DNA of 10,664 nt from Chloroflexota bacterium. GTDB lineage: Bacteria > Chloroflexota > Limnocylindria > Limnocylindrales > CSP1-4. Below are positions 1 to 6,979 of this stretch, one piece after another. The notes below the pieces were generated by a model that was not told where the DNA came from, did no database searches, and was given only the letters and a program-made list of their open reading frames with translations. Location: the NCBI GenBank assembly GCA_017882025.1, contig JADGQG010000054.1:1-10664 (forward strand), read 5' to 3'. The first letter of the stretch is position 1, and the number at the start of each line of letters is the position of its first letter. A program made the position numbers and the translations under genes.

Positions 1-1212
1 TTGGAGCAATGGCGCGCTGACCGGGCGGTCCTGCGCGACCTGCCGGTGGGCCCGTCGCGCCATCTCGTCCGGTTCGTCGTCATCGACGAGACGACCTATG
101 CGCTGAAGGAGGAGTCGGTCGACAACGCTCGCCACGAGTACGACGTGCTCGTTCGCCTCGAAGCGCTGGCACTGCCGTCCGTCCGCGCGATCGGGATCGC
201 GGAGCACACGGCCGAGGACACCGCCATCCTTGTCACCGAATACCTCCGCCACTCCCTCCAGTACCGGCGCCTCCTCATGCGCGTCGAGCTGACCGCCGAC
301 GGCTACCGCGACCGGCTCCTCGACGCGATGGCGTCGCTCCTCGTGGACCTTCACCGAGCCGGCGTCTACTGGGGCGATTGTTCGCTGGCGAACACGCTCT
401 TCCGACGAGACGGCGGCACGATCCAGGCGTACCTCGTGGATGCCGAGACCAGCGAGACCCACGCAGCGCTCTCCCATGGCCAGCGCGGATATGACCTCGA
501 CGTGCTGGTCGAGAACGTCGCGTTCGGCCTGGCCGACCTGGCCGCGTTCCAGGGCCACCCGGAGGCGATGGACGACCAGATTGCCGCTGCCGAGTCGGTC
601 AGGCAGCGGTACGCCGCGCTCTGGCAGGAGCTCCACGACCAGGTCGAGATCCAGGCGGGCGACCGTTTCGCGATCCAGGCCCACATCCGGCGGCTCAACG
701 AGCTTGGCTTCGCGATCGGCGAGATCGAGCTGTTGCCCGGCGATGCCGGAACAGTCCGCCTCCGGACTGCCGTCGCCCAGCGCGACTTCCATGCCCGCGA
801 GCTGGCCCGCCGGGCGGGGCTCGTCGCGTTGGAAGGACAGGCCCGGCTGCTGCTCAACGACCTTCGCGAGTACCGGGCCTGGCTTGCCTACTTCGAGCGC
901 AGGCCCGTGTCGTCGGCGGAGGGCGCCGACCGGTGGCAAGCGGAGGTCCTGGAACCGTACCTTGCCCGGTTGCGGACGGTCATCGGGCCGGGCCGGGACC
1001 CGCTGCAGGCGTACTGCGACCTCCTGGAGCACAAGTGGCTCCGCTCCGAGCGGGCGCAGCAGGACCTTGGCCTCGAGGCGGCTTTCGCCTCGTACGTGGC
1101 AGCCGGTGCGCCCGCGCCCGAGATCGCGGGCAGTGCTCCGGTCCTCGACTTCGAGCTCGCCGACCCCGAGACGATGCAGGACGGCGGTGGGCGTCGGACG
1201 CCTGAGCCGTGA
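1..1212 (+). CDS. DUF4032 family kinase-like protein (5' partial)
   Basis: This is the 3' part of a DUF4032-family gene. The window starts inside it: the first codon is TTG, but the reading opens directly in conserved sequence (WRADRAV, then LPVGPSRHLVRF). Full-length family members, as I recall them, have some 20 more residues before this point, so this TTG is probably an internal Leu. The N-terminal half resembles a eukaryotic-like or lipopolysaccharide kinase fold: a candidate ATP lysine in YALKEE (K36), a possible helix-C glutamate (E46), a catalytic-loop motif HRAGVYWGDCSLAN (D126, N131) and a metal-binding DAET (D148) where canonical kinases have DFG. The C-terminal half (about 255-375) is the DUF4032 domain, including AYCDLLEHKWLRSE. 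No substrate is known to me. Kinase activity is inferred from motifs only. The gene ends 121 bp before the ABC operon, which has its own promoter. Confidence 0.85.
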   Translation: MEQWRADRAVLRDLPVGPSRHLVRFVVIDETTYALKEESVDNARHEYDVLVRLEALALPSVRAIGIAEHTAEDTAILVTEYLRHSLQYRRLLMRVELTADGYRDRLLDAMASLLVDLHRAGVYWGDCSLANTLFRRDGGTIQAYLVDAETSETHAALSHGQRGYDLDVLVENVAFGLADLAAFQGHPEAMDDQIAAAESVRQRYAALWQELHDQVEIQAGDRFAIQAHIRRLNELGFAIGEIELLPGDAGTVRLRTAVAQRDFHARELARRAGLVALEGQARLLLNDLREYRAWLAYFERRPVSSAEGADRWQAEVLEPYLARLRTVIGPGRDPLQAYCDLLEHKWLRSERAQQDLGLEAAFASYVAAGAPAPEIAGSAPVLDFELADPETMQDGGGRRTPEP

Positions 1213-1264
1213 TGCCGGGAAGCGTGGCGGGTTCGTAGCCACCCGCTGAGTGGCGCCTGACCCA

Positions 1265-1273
1265 TGCTAGATT
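1265..1273 (+). promoter_or_regulatory. Extended -10 promoter for the ABC exporter operon
   Basis: TGC-TAGATT is an extended -10 box (TGN before TANNNT). Transcription would start near 1280, giving a leader of about 54 nt that contains a Shine-Dalgarno. No convincing -35 lies 16-18 bp upstream. This is the only gene-proximal promoter in the window that implies a leadered mRNA. Confidence 0.45.
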
Positions 1274-1313
1274 CCCCGGGCACGTGCGTCGTGCTTGCCG
1301 CGCCGTCGCGCCC

Positions 1314-1323
1314 AGGAGGGAGG
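1314..1323 (+). promoter_or_regulatory. Ribosome binding site of the ABC ATPase
   Basis: The purine run AGGAGGGAGG ends 10 nt before the ATG at 1334. It supports that ATG over the upstream in-frame TTG at 1295, which would place this Shine-Dalgarno inside the coding sequence. Confidence 0.7.
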
Positions 1324-1333
1324 TGTCTCGCTC

Positions 1334-2296
1334 ATGACGCTGGCTGAACCTGCCATTCCGTCCGGCATCCCGGATGCCGACGCCGTCATCCGGGTCCGCG
1401 ACCTGCAGAAGCGCTACGGCGATGTCCAGGCCGTGGCCGGCATCGACTTCGAGGTCGGCCGGGGCGAGGTCTTCGGACTCCTGGGGCCGAACGGCGCGGG
1501 CAAGTCCACTACCATCGAGATCCTCGAGGGCCTGCGGACGCAGGACGCCGGCGAGGCCACCGTGCTGGGGCTCGACGTCCGGCACCAGGCGAGCACCCTC
1601 AAGGAGCGGATCGGGGTCCAGCTGCAGACGGCCGCCCTCTATCCACGCCTGACGGTCCGCGAAGTGCTGGAGCTGTTCGCGAGCTTCTACGCGTCGTCGG
1701 TTCCGCCCGATCAGCTGATCGAGGCACTCGACCTTGGCGAGCGCCGGAACGCCCAGACCAGGCAGCTCTCGGGCGGGCAGCGTCAGCGCCTGTCGGTCGC
1801 GCTTGCGCTGGTCAACGACCCCGAGCTCGTATTCCTCGACGAGCCCACCACCGGCATGGACCCGGCCGCCCGCCGGTCGCTCTGGGAGCTGGTGCGTGGG
1901 CTGCGCGCGAAGGGCCGGACCGTGCTCCTCACGACGCACTACATGGAGGAGGCGGAGGAGCTTTGCGACCGGCTCGCGATCATGGACCACGGCAAGATCC
2001 TGGAGATCGGGACGGTGGACCAACTGGTCGGCCGGCGCTTCACGGAGCGGACGGTCCGGTACGAGCGACTCCCCGGGATCGACGATGCCACGCTGGCGGC
2101 GTTCCCCGGCGTCACCCGGGTCGCGCACGAGGATGACGAGGCGACGCTCCTGTATACGCACGACGTGGCCGGGACGATCGGGGCGCTCCTGGGCGCGGCG
2201 GAGGCGCTCGGCGTGGAGCCGAGGGGTCTCGGCATCCGGAGCCCGTCGCTCGAGGACGTCTTCCTGGCCCTGACCGGCCACGCCATCCGCGACTGA
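1334..2296 (+). CDS. ABC exporter ATP-binding protein (DrrA/NatA type)
   Basis: This is the cytoplasmic ATPase of an ABC-2 type exporter; it hydrolyses ATP to drive the permease encoded next. The 320-residue protein shows the full motif set: Walker A GPNGAGKST (51-59), Q-loop in IGVQLQ (about 96-98), signature LSGGQ (145-149), Walker B LVFLDEP (D169, E170), D-loop GMDP (174-177) and switch histidine H202 in TTHYMEEAEEL. A C-terminal extension of about 100 residues after the nucleotide-binding domain is normal for DrrA/NatA/CcmA-like proteins. The ATG at 1334 is chosen because a Shine-Dalgarno precedes it and the 13 residues gained from the TTG at 1295 are Arg-rich and not family-like. The stop codon overlaps the permease ribosome site, so the two genes are co-transcribed. 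The substrate cannot be told from sequence; drugs, lipids or ions are all possible for this family. Confidence 0.95.
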   Translation: MTLAEPAIPSGIPDADAVIRVRDLQKRYGDVQAVAGIDFEVGRGEVFGLLGPNGAGKSTTIEILEGLRTQDAGEATVLGLDVRHQASTLKERIGVQLQTAALYPRLTVREVLELFASFYASSVPPDQLIEALDLGERRNAQTRQLSGGQRQRLSVALALVNDPELVFLDEPTTGMDPAARRSLWELVRGLRAKGRTVLLTTHYMEEAEELCDRLAIMDHGKILEIGTVDQLVGRRFTERTVRYERLPGIDDATLAAFPGVTRVAHEDDEATLLYTHDVAGTIGALLGAAEALGVEPRGLGIRSPSLEDVFLALTGHAIRD

Positions 2297-2299
2297 GGT
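2295..2299 (+). promoter_or_regulatory. Ribosome binding site of the permease, overlapping the ATPase stop
   Basis: GAGGT lies 7 nt before the ATG at 2307 and shares its first two bases with the ATPase TGA stop codon. This arrangement favours coupled translation of exporter subunits. Confidence 0.65.
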
Positions 2300-2306
2300 C
2301 CGACTG

Positions 2307-3404
2307 ATGCACACGCTTCTCCGCCTGACGTCGGCGAACCTCAAGAGCTTCACCCGCGACCGCGCCGCGATGTTCTGGACGCTCGCCTTCCCGCTCGTCT
2401 TCATCCTCCTGTTCGGCGCGATCTTCTCTGGAGGGACGTCGCGGTTCACCGTTGCCTGGGTGGACGGCGACGGATCGCCATCCTCCACGGCGCTGCTCTC
2501 GAACCCGGCACTGGCCAACGTGCTCACGCTCAAGACGTACCAGACCGCCGATGACGCGATCGCGGCGATGAAGCAGGGCGACGTCCGCGCCGTGCTCGTC
2601 ATCCCGAAGGGCTTCGGATCTGCCATCGCGTCCGCGGGCGCGGTCGGCGGCGCCGCGTTGCCGCTCACGGTCTACACGGACCCGTCGAACCAGCAGGTCT
2701 CCGGGACCATCACCGGGATCGTCGCGAGCCTGGTCGGCGGCTTCAACCAGGCGGCGAGCGGCCGGCCGCCGATCCTCGCCCTGCAGACCCAGACGGTCCA
2801 GAGCGAGGCGATCACCGCCGTTGCCTACCTGGTCCCGAGCATCCTGGCGATGGCGCTGATGCAGCTTGGGCTCTTCTCGGCGATCCCGATCGTGGAGCAG
2901 CGCGAGAGCCTGATCCTCAAGCGCATCGCCGCGACGCCCATCAAGCGCCGGACGTTCATCGCCGCGAACGTGATCACGCGCCTGCTGGTCGGCCTGATCC
3001 AGGCGGTCGTGATCCTCGCCGTCGCGCAGGTGGTGTTCGGGATCACGCTGCTGGGTAACCCGTTCGTCTTCGCCGGGATCGTGGTGCTGGGCGCGCTCGC
3101 CTTCATCGCCCTCGGGTACGTGGTTGCGTCGTTCGCGCCGACGGAGGACTCGGCGAGCCAGATGGTCAGCATCCTCCAGTTCCCGTTGATGTTCCTGTCG
3201 GGGATCTTCTTCGCGCTGGAGAGTCTGCCCCAGGTCCTGCGGACCGTGGCCGCGTTCATGCCGCTGACCTATCTCGGCGACGCGCTCCGCCAGGTGATGG
3301 TCGGGGGCACCCCCTTCGTGCCGCTCGGGGTGGGTGTGGGGATCCTCGCTGCCTGGCTGGTGGGCTGCTTCCTGATCTCGGCGCGCTTCTTCCGCTGGCA
3401 GTAG
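2307..3404 (+). CDS. ABC-2 type exporter permease
   Basis: This is the membrane subunit partnering the ATPase just upstream (10 bp between genes). The 365-residue protein has the classical ABC-2 topology: TM1 at about 22-41, a long extracytoplasmic domain (about 42-170) in the style of the YhgE/DrrB/NatB-like ABC2_membrane_3 family, then five membrane segments at about 171-195, 222-249, 252-276, 286-306 and 337-359. The segment between TM2 and TM3 (EQRESLILKRIAATPIKRR) is the cytoplasmic coupling region typical of these permeases. The stretch SQMVSILQFPLMFLSGIFFA followed by LP and a downstream P-L-T-Y motif is the conserved ABC-2 signature. Length and motifs are intact. A complete transporter would be two ATPases and two permeases. 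The exported substrate is unknown. Confidence 0.93.
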   Translation: MHTLLRLTSANLKSFTRDRAAMFWTLAFPLVFILLFGAIFSGGTSRFTVAWVDGDGSPSSTALLSNPALANVLTLKTYQTADDAIAAMKQGDVRAVLVIPKGFGSAIASAGAVGGAALPLTVYTDPSNQQVSGTITGIVASLVGGFNQAASGRPPILALQTQTVQSEAITAVAYLVPSILAMALMQLGLFSAIPIVEQRESLILKRIAATPIKRRTFIAANVITRLLVGLIQAVVILAVAQVVFGITLLGNPFVFAGIVVLGALAFIALGYVVASFAPTEDSASQMVSILQFPLMFLSGIFFALESLPQVLRTVAAFMPLTYLGDALRQVMVGGTPFVPLGVGVGILAAWLVGCFLISARFFRWQ

Positions 3405-3406
3405 GT

Positions 3407-3426
3407 GCCGTCGTCGGGACGACGGC
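3407..3426. terminator. GC hairpin between convergent genes
   Basis: GCCGTCGT pairs with ACGACGGC as an 8-bp perfect stem around a CGGG tetraloop, starting 3 nt after the permease stop. No U-tract follows on either strand. It sits between the exporter operon and the convergent nitroreductase (stop at 3470), so it could serve both directions. Confidence 0.6.
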
Positions 3427-3469
3427 GCGTTCGCCGAGCCGTCGCGGCGGCCCCGGACACGTGGCCTGC

Positions 3470-4003
3470 CTACCAGCGCTCAGCGTGGATCAGCTCGGCA
3501 AGCGGCCGCCGCCCCCCGGCCCGATTCGGGGCGCTGAGCGACGACGCGTCGCCCGGGTAGCCGAAGGACAGCACGTACTCGCAGTGCATGCCGTCAGGCA
3601 GGCCGAGCAGGTCGGCCGCTCGTTCGTGCTCGTACACCGTGGCAGGGACGCTGCCAATGCCCAGCTCCCACGCGGCCAGGACCATGTTCTGCGCAGCCCG
3701 GCCGAGGTCGAACTCGATCGAGAGCGGAGCGTCCTCCGCGCGTGGATCCGGGGTCACGAGCGCGACTGCAACGGCCGCCCCTGCCAGGTGGCCGGCCCAC
3801 GGCCCGATCGTCGACAGCTCGAGCAGGTGCTCGCGATCGCGACAGACGATGAAGGCCCAGCGTTGCAGATTCTTGGAGCTACCGGCGCGCCTCCCCGCGT
3901 TGAGGATCCGTTCCAGCGCCGCGGGCTCCAGCGGCTGGTCCGCGAACGTGCGGACGACCCGCAGGGAATCGATCGCCTCCCAGGTTCCGAGGGCTGGTTC
4001 CAT
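3470..4003 (-). CDS. Nitroreductase family protein (FMN-dependent)
   Basis: This is a small cytoplasmic oxidoreductase of the nitroreductase family, normally a dimer binding FMN and using NAD(P)H. The 177-residue protein shows the N-terminal FMN-binding pattern around VVRTFADQPL (R18) and AGRRAGSSKNLQRW (S42, S43, N45). The central helix FDLGRAAQNMVLAAWELGIGS (about 99-118) is a family hallmark, and the C-terminus carries the usual RRPL...ERW ending. It is at the short end of the family but complete. The ATG at 4003 is backed by a Shine-Dalgarno 6 nt upstream. It follows the alpha/beta hydrolase on the same strand with 24 bp between stop and start, so it is probably the second gene of that operon. 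The physiological substrate (nitroaromatic, quinone, flavin or dehalogenation type) cannot be read from the sequence. Confidence 0.9.
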   Translation of the reverse strand: MEPALGTWEAIDSLRVVRTFADQPLEPAALERILNAGRRAGSSKNLQRWAFIVCRDREHLLELSTIGPWAGHLAGAAVAVALVTPDPRAEDAPLSIEFDLGRAAQNMVLAAWELGIGSVPATVYEHERAADLLGLPDGMHCEYVLSFGYPGDASSLSAPNRAGGRRPLAELIHAERW

Positions 4004-4009
4004 GGAGCG

Positions 4010-4015
4010 CCTCCC
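4010..4015 (-). promoter_or_regulatory. Ribosome binding site of the nitroreductase
   Basis: On the minus strand GGGAGG lies 6 nt before the ATG at 4003. This fits an internal operon gene, in contrast to the leaderless first gene. Confidence 0.65.
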
Positions 4016-4027
4016 GTGCTGCAGGGT

Positions 4028-5098
4028 TCAGGCCGGCCCGTCAAGACCGGATGAGGTCGGGTCGGCCGCGGCCGCGGCCGATGCGGATGCGTCCGGGCGC
4101 TCGAGCGCGCTGGAGGGCCCGTCCGTATCCGCCGGGCGGAGAACCCGCGTCGCGACCGCGCGCGCGGCTGCCCGGTCCGGCGCGGGAGCGCCGGCCAGGT
4201 GGCGTGCCAGGAAGGCCGCGATCCGCCCGCGATAGGCGGCGTCCTCGTAGAGCCAGCGATGCCGACCCTCCGGCAGGATCAGGAGTTCCACTTCGCGACC
4301 CGCCATCCGACGGGCCGCACGATCCAGGCGAACCGCGTGGTCGGGTCCCACGATCTCGTCCCGGGCCCCGTGGACAATGAGGATTGGTCCCGCGTACCGG
4401 ACGACCGCCGCGGCCGCACTGACGGCGGACGGCGCATGACCGCGCGGTCGCAGGTATACCCGGGTCGTGAGCGCGGCGAGCGGATTGGCGACCGGTCCCG
4501 GCATGGTCAGCCCGGCGAGCTGGAACGTCCGCCGGGTCAGGCGCCTCGGATCCGCCGGAGCGGCCGTCGTGACGAGCGCTGCGATCCGCGGATCGTCCGC
4601 GGCGGCGATCGCTGCCCCGATCGCTCCCATCGAATGCCCGAGCACTGCGACCGCCGTGACATCGGGTCGGTCCGCCGCCAGCCCGGCGGCCGCGCGCGCG
4701 TCCGCACCGAACTCTGCGCCGCTGATTGGGAGCGTCTCGGGCGGGTTGTCGCCATGGCCGCGAACATCGAACATGAGCGTGGCAAAGCCCGCCGCGTGCA
4801 GGAATCGAGCGTTCGGCAGCATCCGCGCGCGGTTCGACTCCCACCCATGGACCAGGACGACCACCGGCGCGGGACGGCCTCCTGGCGCCGGCACGAACCA
4901 GCCGGGCAGTGGCCCCGCGTCGGACGGGACGGCCACCACGTCGAAAGGCAGGCCGTATGCGGCCGGCGTCTCCAAAGGCGGGCGGCGCGCCGGGAAGCCC
5001 GCGCGGCGGCGGTACTCCACGGCGAACCGGTAGGCTGCAACGGAGGGAGCGACGAGCGCCGCGCTGAGCGCGATCAGGGCGGTTCGGGATGGGCGCAT
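4028..5098 (-). CDS. Alpha/beta hydrolase, membrane-anchored
   Basis: This is a serine hydrolase with the alpha/beta fold. Residues 6-22 form a hydrophobic segment that looks like an uncleaved signal anchor, so the catalytic domain is probably outside the membrane. An oxyanion-type HGWESNR sits at 84-90, DVRGHGDN at about 111-118, the nucleophile elbow GHSMG at 154-158 (S156), the likely acid D247 in GARDEIV and the likely base H280 in PEGRHRW, which gives a complete triad. The last 55 or so residues are Ala/Pro-rich low-complexity tail, partly encoded by a run of GGCCGC units (4064-4080), and are probably disordered. The start at 5098 is preceded by a -10 box at leaderless spacing. It is the first gene of an operon with the nitroreductase. 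The substrate is unknown; an esterase, lipase or peptidase role is possible. Confidence 0.9.
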   Translation of the reverse strand: MRPSRTALIALSAALVAPSVAAYRFAVEYRRRAGFPARRPPLETPAAYGLPFDVVAVPSDAGPLPGWFVPAPGGRPAPVVVLVHGWESNRARMLPNARFLHAAGFATLMFDVRGHGDNPPETLPISGAEFGADARAAAGLAADRPDVTAVAVLGHSMGAIGAAIAAADDPRIAALVTTAAPADPRRLTRRTFQLAGLTMPGPVANPLAALTTRVYLRPRGHAPSAVSAAAAVVRYAGPILIVHGARDEIVGPDHAVRLDRAARRMAGREVELLILPEGRHRWLYEDAAYRGRIAAFLARHLAGAPAPDRAAARAVATRVLRPADTDGPSSALERPDASASAAAAADPTSSGLDGPA

Positions 5099-5104
5099 GG
5101 GCGA

Positions 5105-5110
5105 AGGGTA
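5105..5110 (-). promoter_or_regulatory. -10 box of leaderless hydrolase mRNA
   Basis: On the minus strand TACCCT is followed by exactly 6 nt and then the ATG at 5098. There is no Shine-Dalgarno. The expected transcription start coincides with the A of the ATG. No -35 is recognisable; the place where it would lie overlaps the J-domain gene's -10 box. Confidence 0.6.
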
Positions 5111-5124
5111 CCGCCAGACTCGGC

Positions 5125-5130
5125 TACGAT
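5125..5130 (+). promoter_or_regulatory. -10 box of leaderless J-domain mRNA
   Basis: GGC-TACGAT is followed by 6 nt and the ATG at 5137, with no Shine-Dalgarno. Only 14 bp separate it from the divergent hydrolase -10 box. It supports the 5137 start over in-frame upstream codons. Confidence 0.65.
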
Positions 5131-5136
5131 GGTGCG

Positions 5137-5970
5137 ATGGCCCACCGCGACCCCCACGACGTGCTCGGGGTCGACCGGGATGCCAGCCAGGCCACCGTGA
5201 AGGCCGCCTGGCGACGCCTGGCCCGAGAGCATCATCCCGACCTTGCCGCGGACTCCGCTGCGCGCCGAGATGCCACGCGCCGGATGGCCGAGATCAACGC
5301 GGCATACCAGGCGCTCCGGTCCAGTGCCGCCGGGCGAGCGGGCAAATCAGATCGGGATGCTGCGGCGGCCGGCGGGCCCGGTCCCGGACCCCGGGCACCG
5401 GAAGTCGCGCGCCCCAGCGGGCCGCCACCCCCGCCGCCGACGCGGCCGGTCACGGCCCGCCTCGACACGACGGACCTCTTCCGGCCGCGCAACGCGACGA
5501 CGACGCCGGCCGGCGGTGGCTACCGACACCGGCCGCGGCCACCTGTCCATCTCCGGCGAGCGACGTGGAGCCAGGCGGAGGAGCCGCGAGCCTCCGATCC
5601 GACGGGTCCGCTCCATCGCGTTCGTACGTGGCGTGCGGCTCGAAGGCCGCCGCCCGACCTGGACGCGGCCCTCGCGACTCAGATCGTGTTCGGCAAGTTC
5701 CACGGTCGCACGCTGGGCGAGATCGCCGCGCTGGAGCGGACCTACCTGGAATGGGTGGAACGGACGATCACCCGCGACCCGGACCTCGTGGCTGCCGCCC
5801 GGGTCGTCCTCGACCGGCGCGCCCGCCAATCTGTCACCGGCGACGGTCCCGCTGCCGGAGCATCCGGCGCGGCCGACGCACCCGGCGCGCCCGGCACCGC
5901 GGCGGGAAACGAGAGCGGGGACGCCGATCGGCGTCCCCGCCAAGAGGCCACGAGAGGGTCCGCGGGATAG
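5137..5970 (+). CDS. J-domain protein with ExoX-like C-terminal module
   Basis: The 277-residue protein has two modules. Residues 5-62 are a DnaJ J-domain (DPHDVLGVDRDAS, then HPD at 33-35 and EINAAYQAL at the end), the part that stimulates ATP hydrolysis by DnaK/Hsp70. Residues 183-227 carry a short motif, VFGKFHGRTLGEI...YLEWVERT, that matches the small domain found at the C-terminus of exodeoxyribonuclease X-like proteins (FGKYKG...L...YLEWL pattern). Between them lies a Pro/Gly/Arg-rich linker, including a run of seven prolines. The Gly-Phe and zinc-finger regions and substrate domains of true DnaJ are absent, so it is a specialised co-chaperone, not the housekeeping DnaJ. The tail (230-277) is low complexity. 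The function is unknown. The ATG at 5137 is chosen because the J-domain begins there and a -10 box sits 6 nt upstream. Confidence 0.85.
   Translation: MAHRDPHDVLGVDRDASQATVKAAWRRLAREHHPDLAADSAARRDATRRMAEINAAYQALRSSAAGRAGKSDRDAAAAGGPGPGPRAPEVARPSGPPPPPPTRPVTARLDTTDLFRPRNATTTPAGGGYRHRPRPPVHLRRATWSQAEEPRASDPTGPLHRVRTWRAARRPPPDLDAALATQIVFGKFHGRTLGEIAALERTYLEWVERTITRDPDLVAAARVVLDRRARQSVTGDGPAAGASGAADAPGAPGTAAGNESGDADRRPRQEATRGSAG
5915..5940. terminator. Perfect palindromic hairpin in the 3' end of the J-domain gene
   Basis: Two 11-bp arms (GCGGGGACGCC and its complement, 5915-5925 and 5930-5940) flank GATC, making a 26-bp perfect palindrome. It lies 28 nt inside the stop codon and has no U-tract. 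A terminator or 3'-end-stabilising role is likely, but a protein-binding site is possible. Confidence 0.45.
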
Positions 5971-6376
5971 ATCCGCGGCCCGATGAGTCCACAGCCACCG
6001 TCGCGGCCCGGGCCTGCTGGCCGGAGATCCGTGGTTACTCGACTCGTGCCCGGAGCCCCAGGGGCCACCCAATGACGCTCCCCGCAGCGTTCTCGAAGAT
6101 CGGTGTGTCCCGGTGCTCCGGGCCGTGGTCGACGCCCCAGGCTTGTCCCGGTGGCTCGCGCCGACGGCTGTAGAGGGAAGGTATCCTCGTCGGCCACGGG
6201 CGGCAATGCGACGTCCGTCCCAGTCCCGGCTGGGAAAAGTTGATGGCGTGCGCGCACCGGACCCCGGACGGTCGTACCAGGTGGCGGCCGGCACCGGGCC
6301 GATCCTGCCGGCGACGCGCTGGGCAGCGCGCCCACGCGTAGCGGCACCCGGGAACCGGGCCGGGTACGCTGGTCGC
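5971..6376. other. Intergenic region without a recognised gene
   Basis: I find no RNA gene and no convincing protein in these 406 bp. Frames open on both strands are Arg/Pro-rich and look like high-GC noise. The exceptions to note are a minus-strand frame ending in TAA at 6035-6037 whose last 38 or so codons have coding-like composition (possible gene remnant), a small hairpin CCCAG...CTGGG around 6220-6236, and another, GCGCT-GGGC-AGCGC, around 6315-6330. The only functional site I can support is the lipoprotein promoter at the right end. Confidence 0.5.
6365..6370 (+). promoter_or_regulatory. -10 box of leaderless lipoprotein mRNA
   Basis: GGG-TACGCT is followed by 6 nt and the ATG at 6377, with no Shine-Dalgarno. 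It decides the start codon, since the frame is open much further upstream. Confidence 0.6.
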
Positions 6377-6979
6377 ATGCTCGGAGCCATCGTCCGGCGC
6401 AGCCTCTTCCTCGCGGCGACGGGCGTGCTCGTGGCCGCGTGCGTGGGCACGTCGTCGCCGCCGCCGTTCGACCCGGCGACGCCCTGCGGCGGGGTGGATC
6501 GCCAGGAGATGAAGGGCGCCTACCCGGACCTCGAGGCGCGGATCCCGATCCTGGTCGACGGCCAGGCCGCGGACAGCCGCGATTCCGGGCGATTCTGCGC
6601 AAAGGCCACGCTGGGGACGCTGTGGGACGCCGGAATCCACGAAGAGCAATTCGGCGGCGGGATCTGGGCCGTCGAGCCGACGGGCGGGACCTCGCTCGCT
6701 GGGCTCCAGCTGTCCGTCTTCCAGGCGCCCGGCCTGACCGCCCAGCTCCTGGCGGACGAGTACAAGGCCGGGGCCGACGCCACGAGCAGGGTCAAAGTCG
6801 TCTCCGCAGCGAATGAGCAGGTAAGCGGCCGGCCCGGCTTCCGGATCAACCTCCTCAACGGCGATTCGCACCAGGCGATCGTGGTCTGGCCGTCGGCCGA
6901 CGGGGCCGTGATCCAGGTCGTGATCGCTGCGGACGTCGGCGAGTCGAAGGTGCAGGCGGCGATCGCCGCGCTCCGCTGA
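6377..6979 (+). CDS. Putative lipoprotein of unknown function
   Basis: This is a 200-residue exported protein that I do not recognise. It starts with a short basic n-region (VRR at 6-8), a hydrophobic stretch (9-20) and a lipobox LVAAC, with Cys22 as the lipidation site, so it should be anchored on the outer face of the cytoplasmic membrane. A Ser/Pro linker (25-33) follows. Two further cysteines, C37 and C74, could form a disulfide. The rest has alternating strand and helix character with no catalytic motif I can name; it ends in a hydrophobic strand, VIQVVIAADV, and a short helix. The frame stays open upstream to about 6113, but that part is Arg/Pro-rich, and both the lipobox and the -10 box favour the ATG at 6377. 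It appears to be a single-gene unit, with gaps of about 400 and 370 bp on either side. Confidence 0.8.
   Translation: MLGAIVRRSLFLAATGVLVAACVGTSSPPPFDPATPCGGVDRQEMKGAYPDLEARIPILVDGQAADSRDSGRFCAKATLGTLWDAGIHEEQFGGGIWAVEPTGGTSLAGLQLSVFQAPGLTAQLLADEYKAGADATSRVKVVSAANEQVSGRPGFRINLLNGDSHQAIVVWPSADGAVIQVVIAADVGESKVQAAIAALR

Noticed and set aside
1295..1333. A TTG start for the ABC ATPase at 1295
   Set aside because: The Shine-Dalgarno at 1314-1323 would be coding, and the extra residues are not family-like. The ATG at 1334 is preferred.
980..2668. A minus-strand open frame of 562 codons antisense to the ABC ATPase
   Set aside because: It mirrors the codon bias of the ATPase gene, whose motifs are complete. 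The antisense product has no recognisable domain.
4064..4080. GGCCGC repeat as a possible microsatellite or structural element
   Set aside because: It encodes the poly-Ala tail of the hydrolase and is simply low-complexity GC codon use.
5097..6173. A plus-strand frame of 358 codons overlapping the J-domain gene
   Set aside because: It is very Arg/Gly-rich, out of frame with an intact J-domain and HPD motif, and runs into the intergenic gap without a domain.
6113..6376. An N-terminal extension of the lipoprotein by 88 codons
   Set aside because: It would bury the lipobox signal peptide inside the protein. The added sequence is Arg/Pro-rich, and a -10 box sits right before the ATG at 6377.
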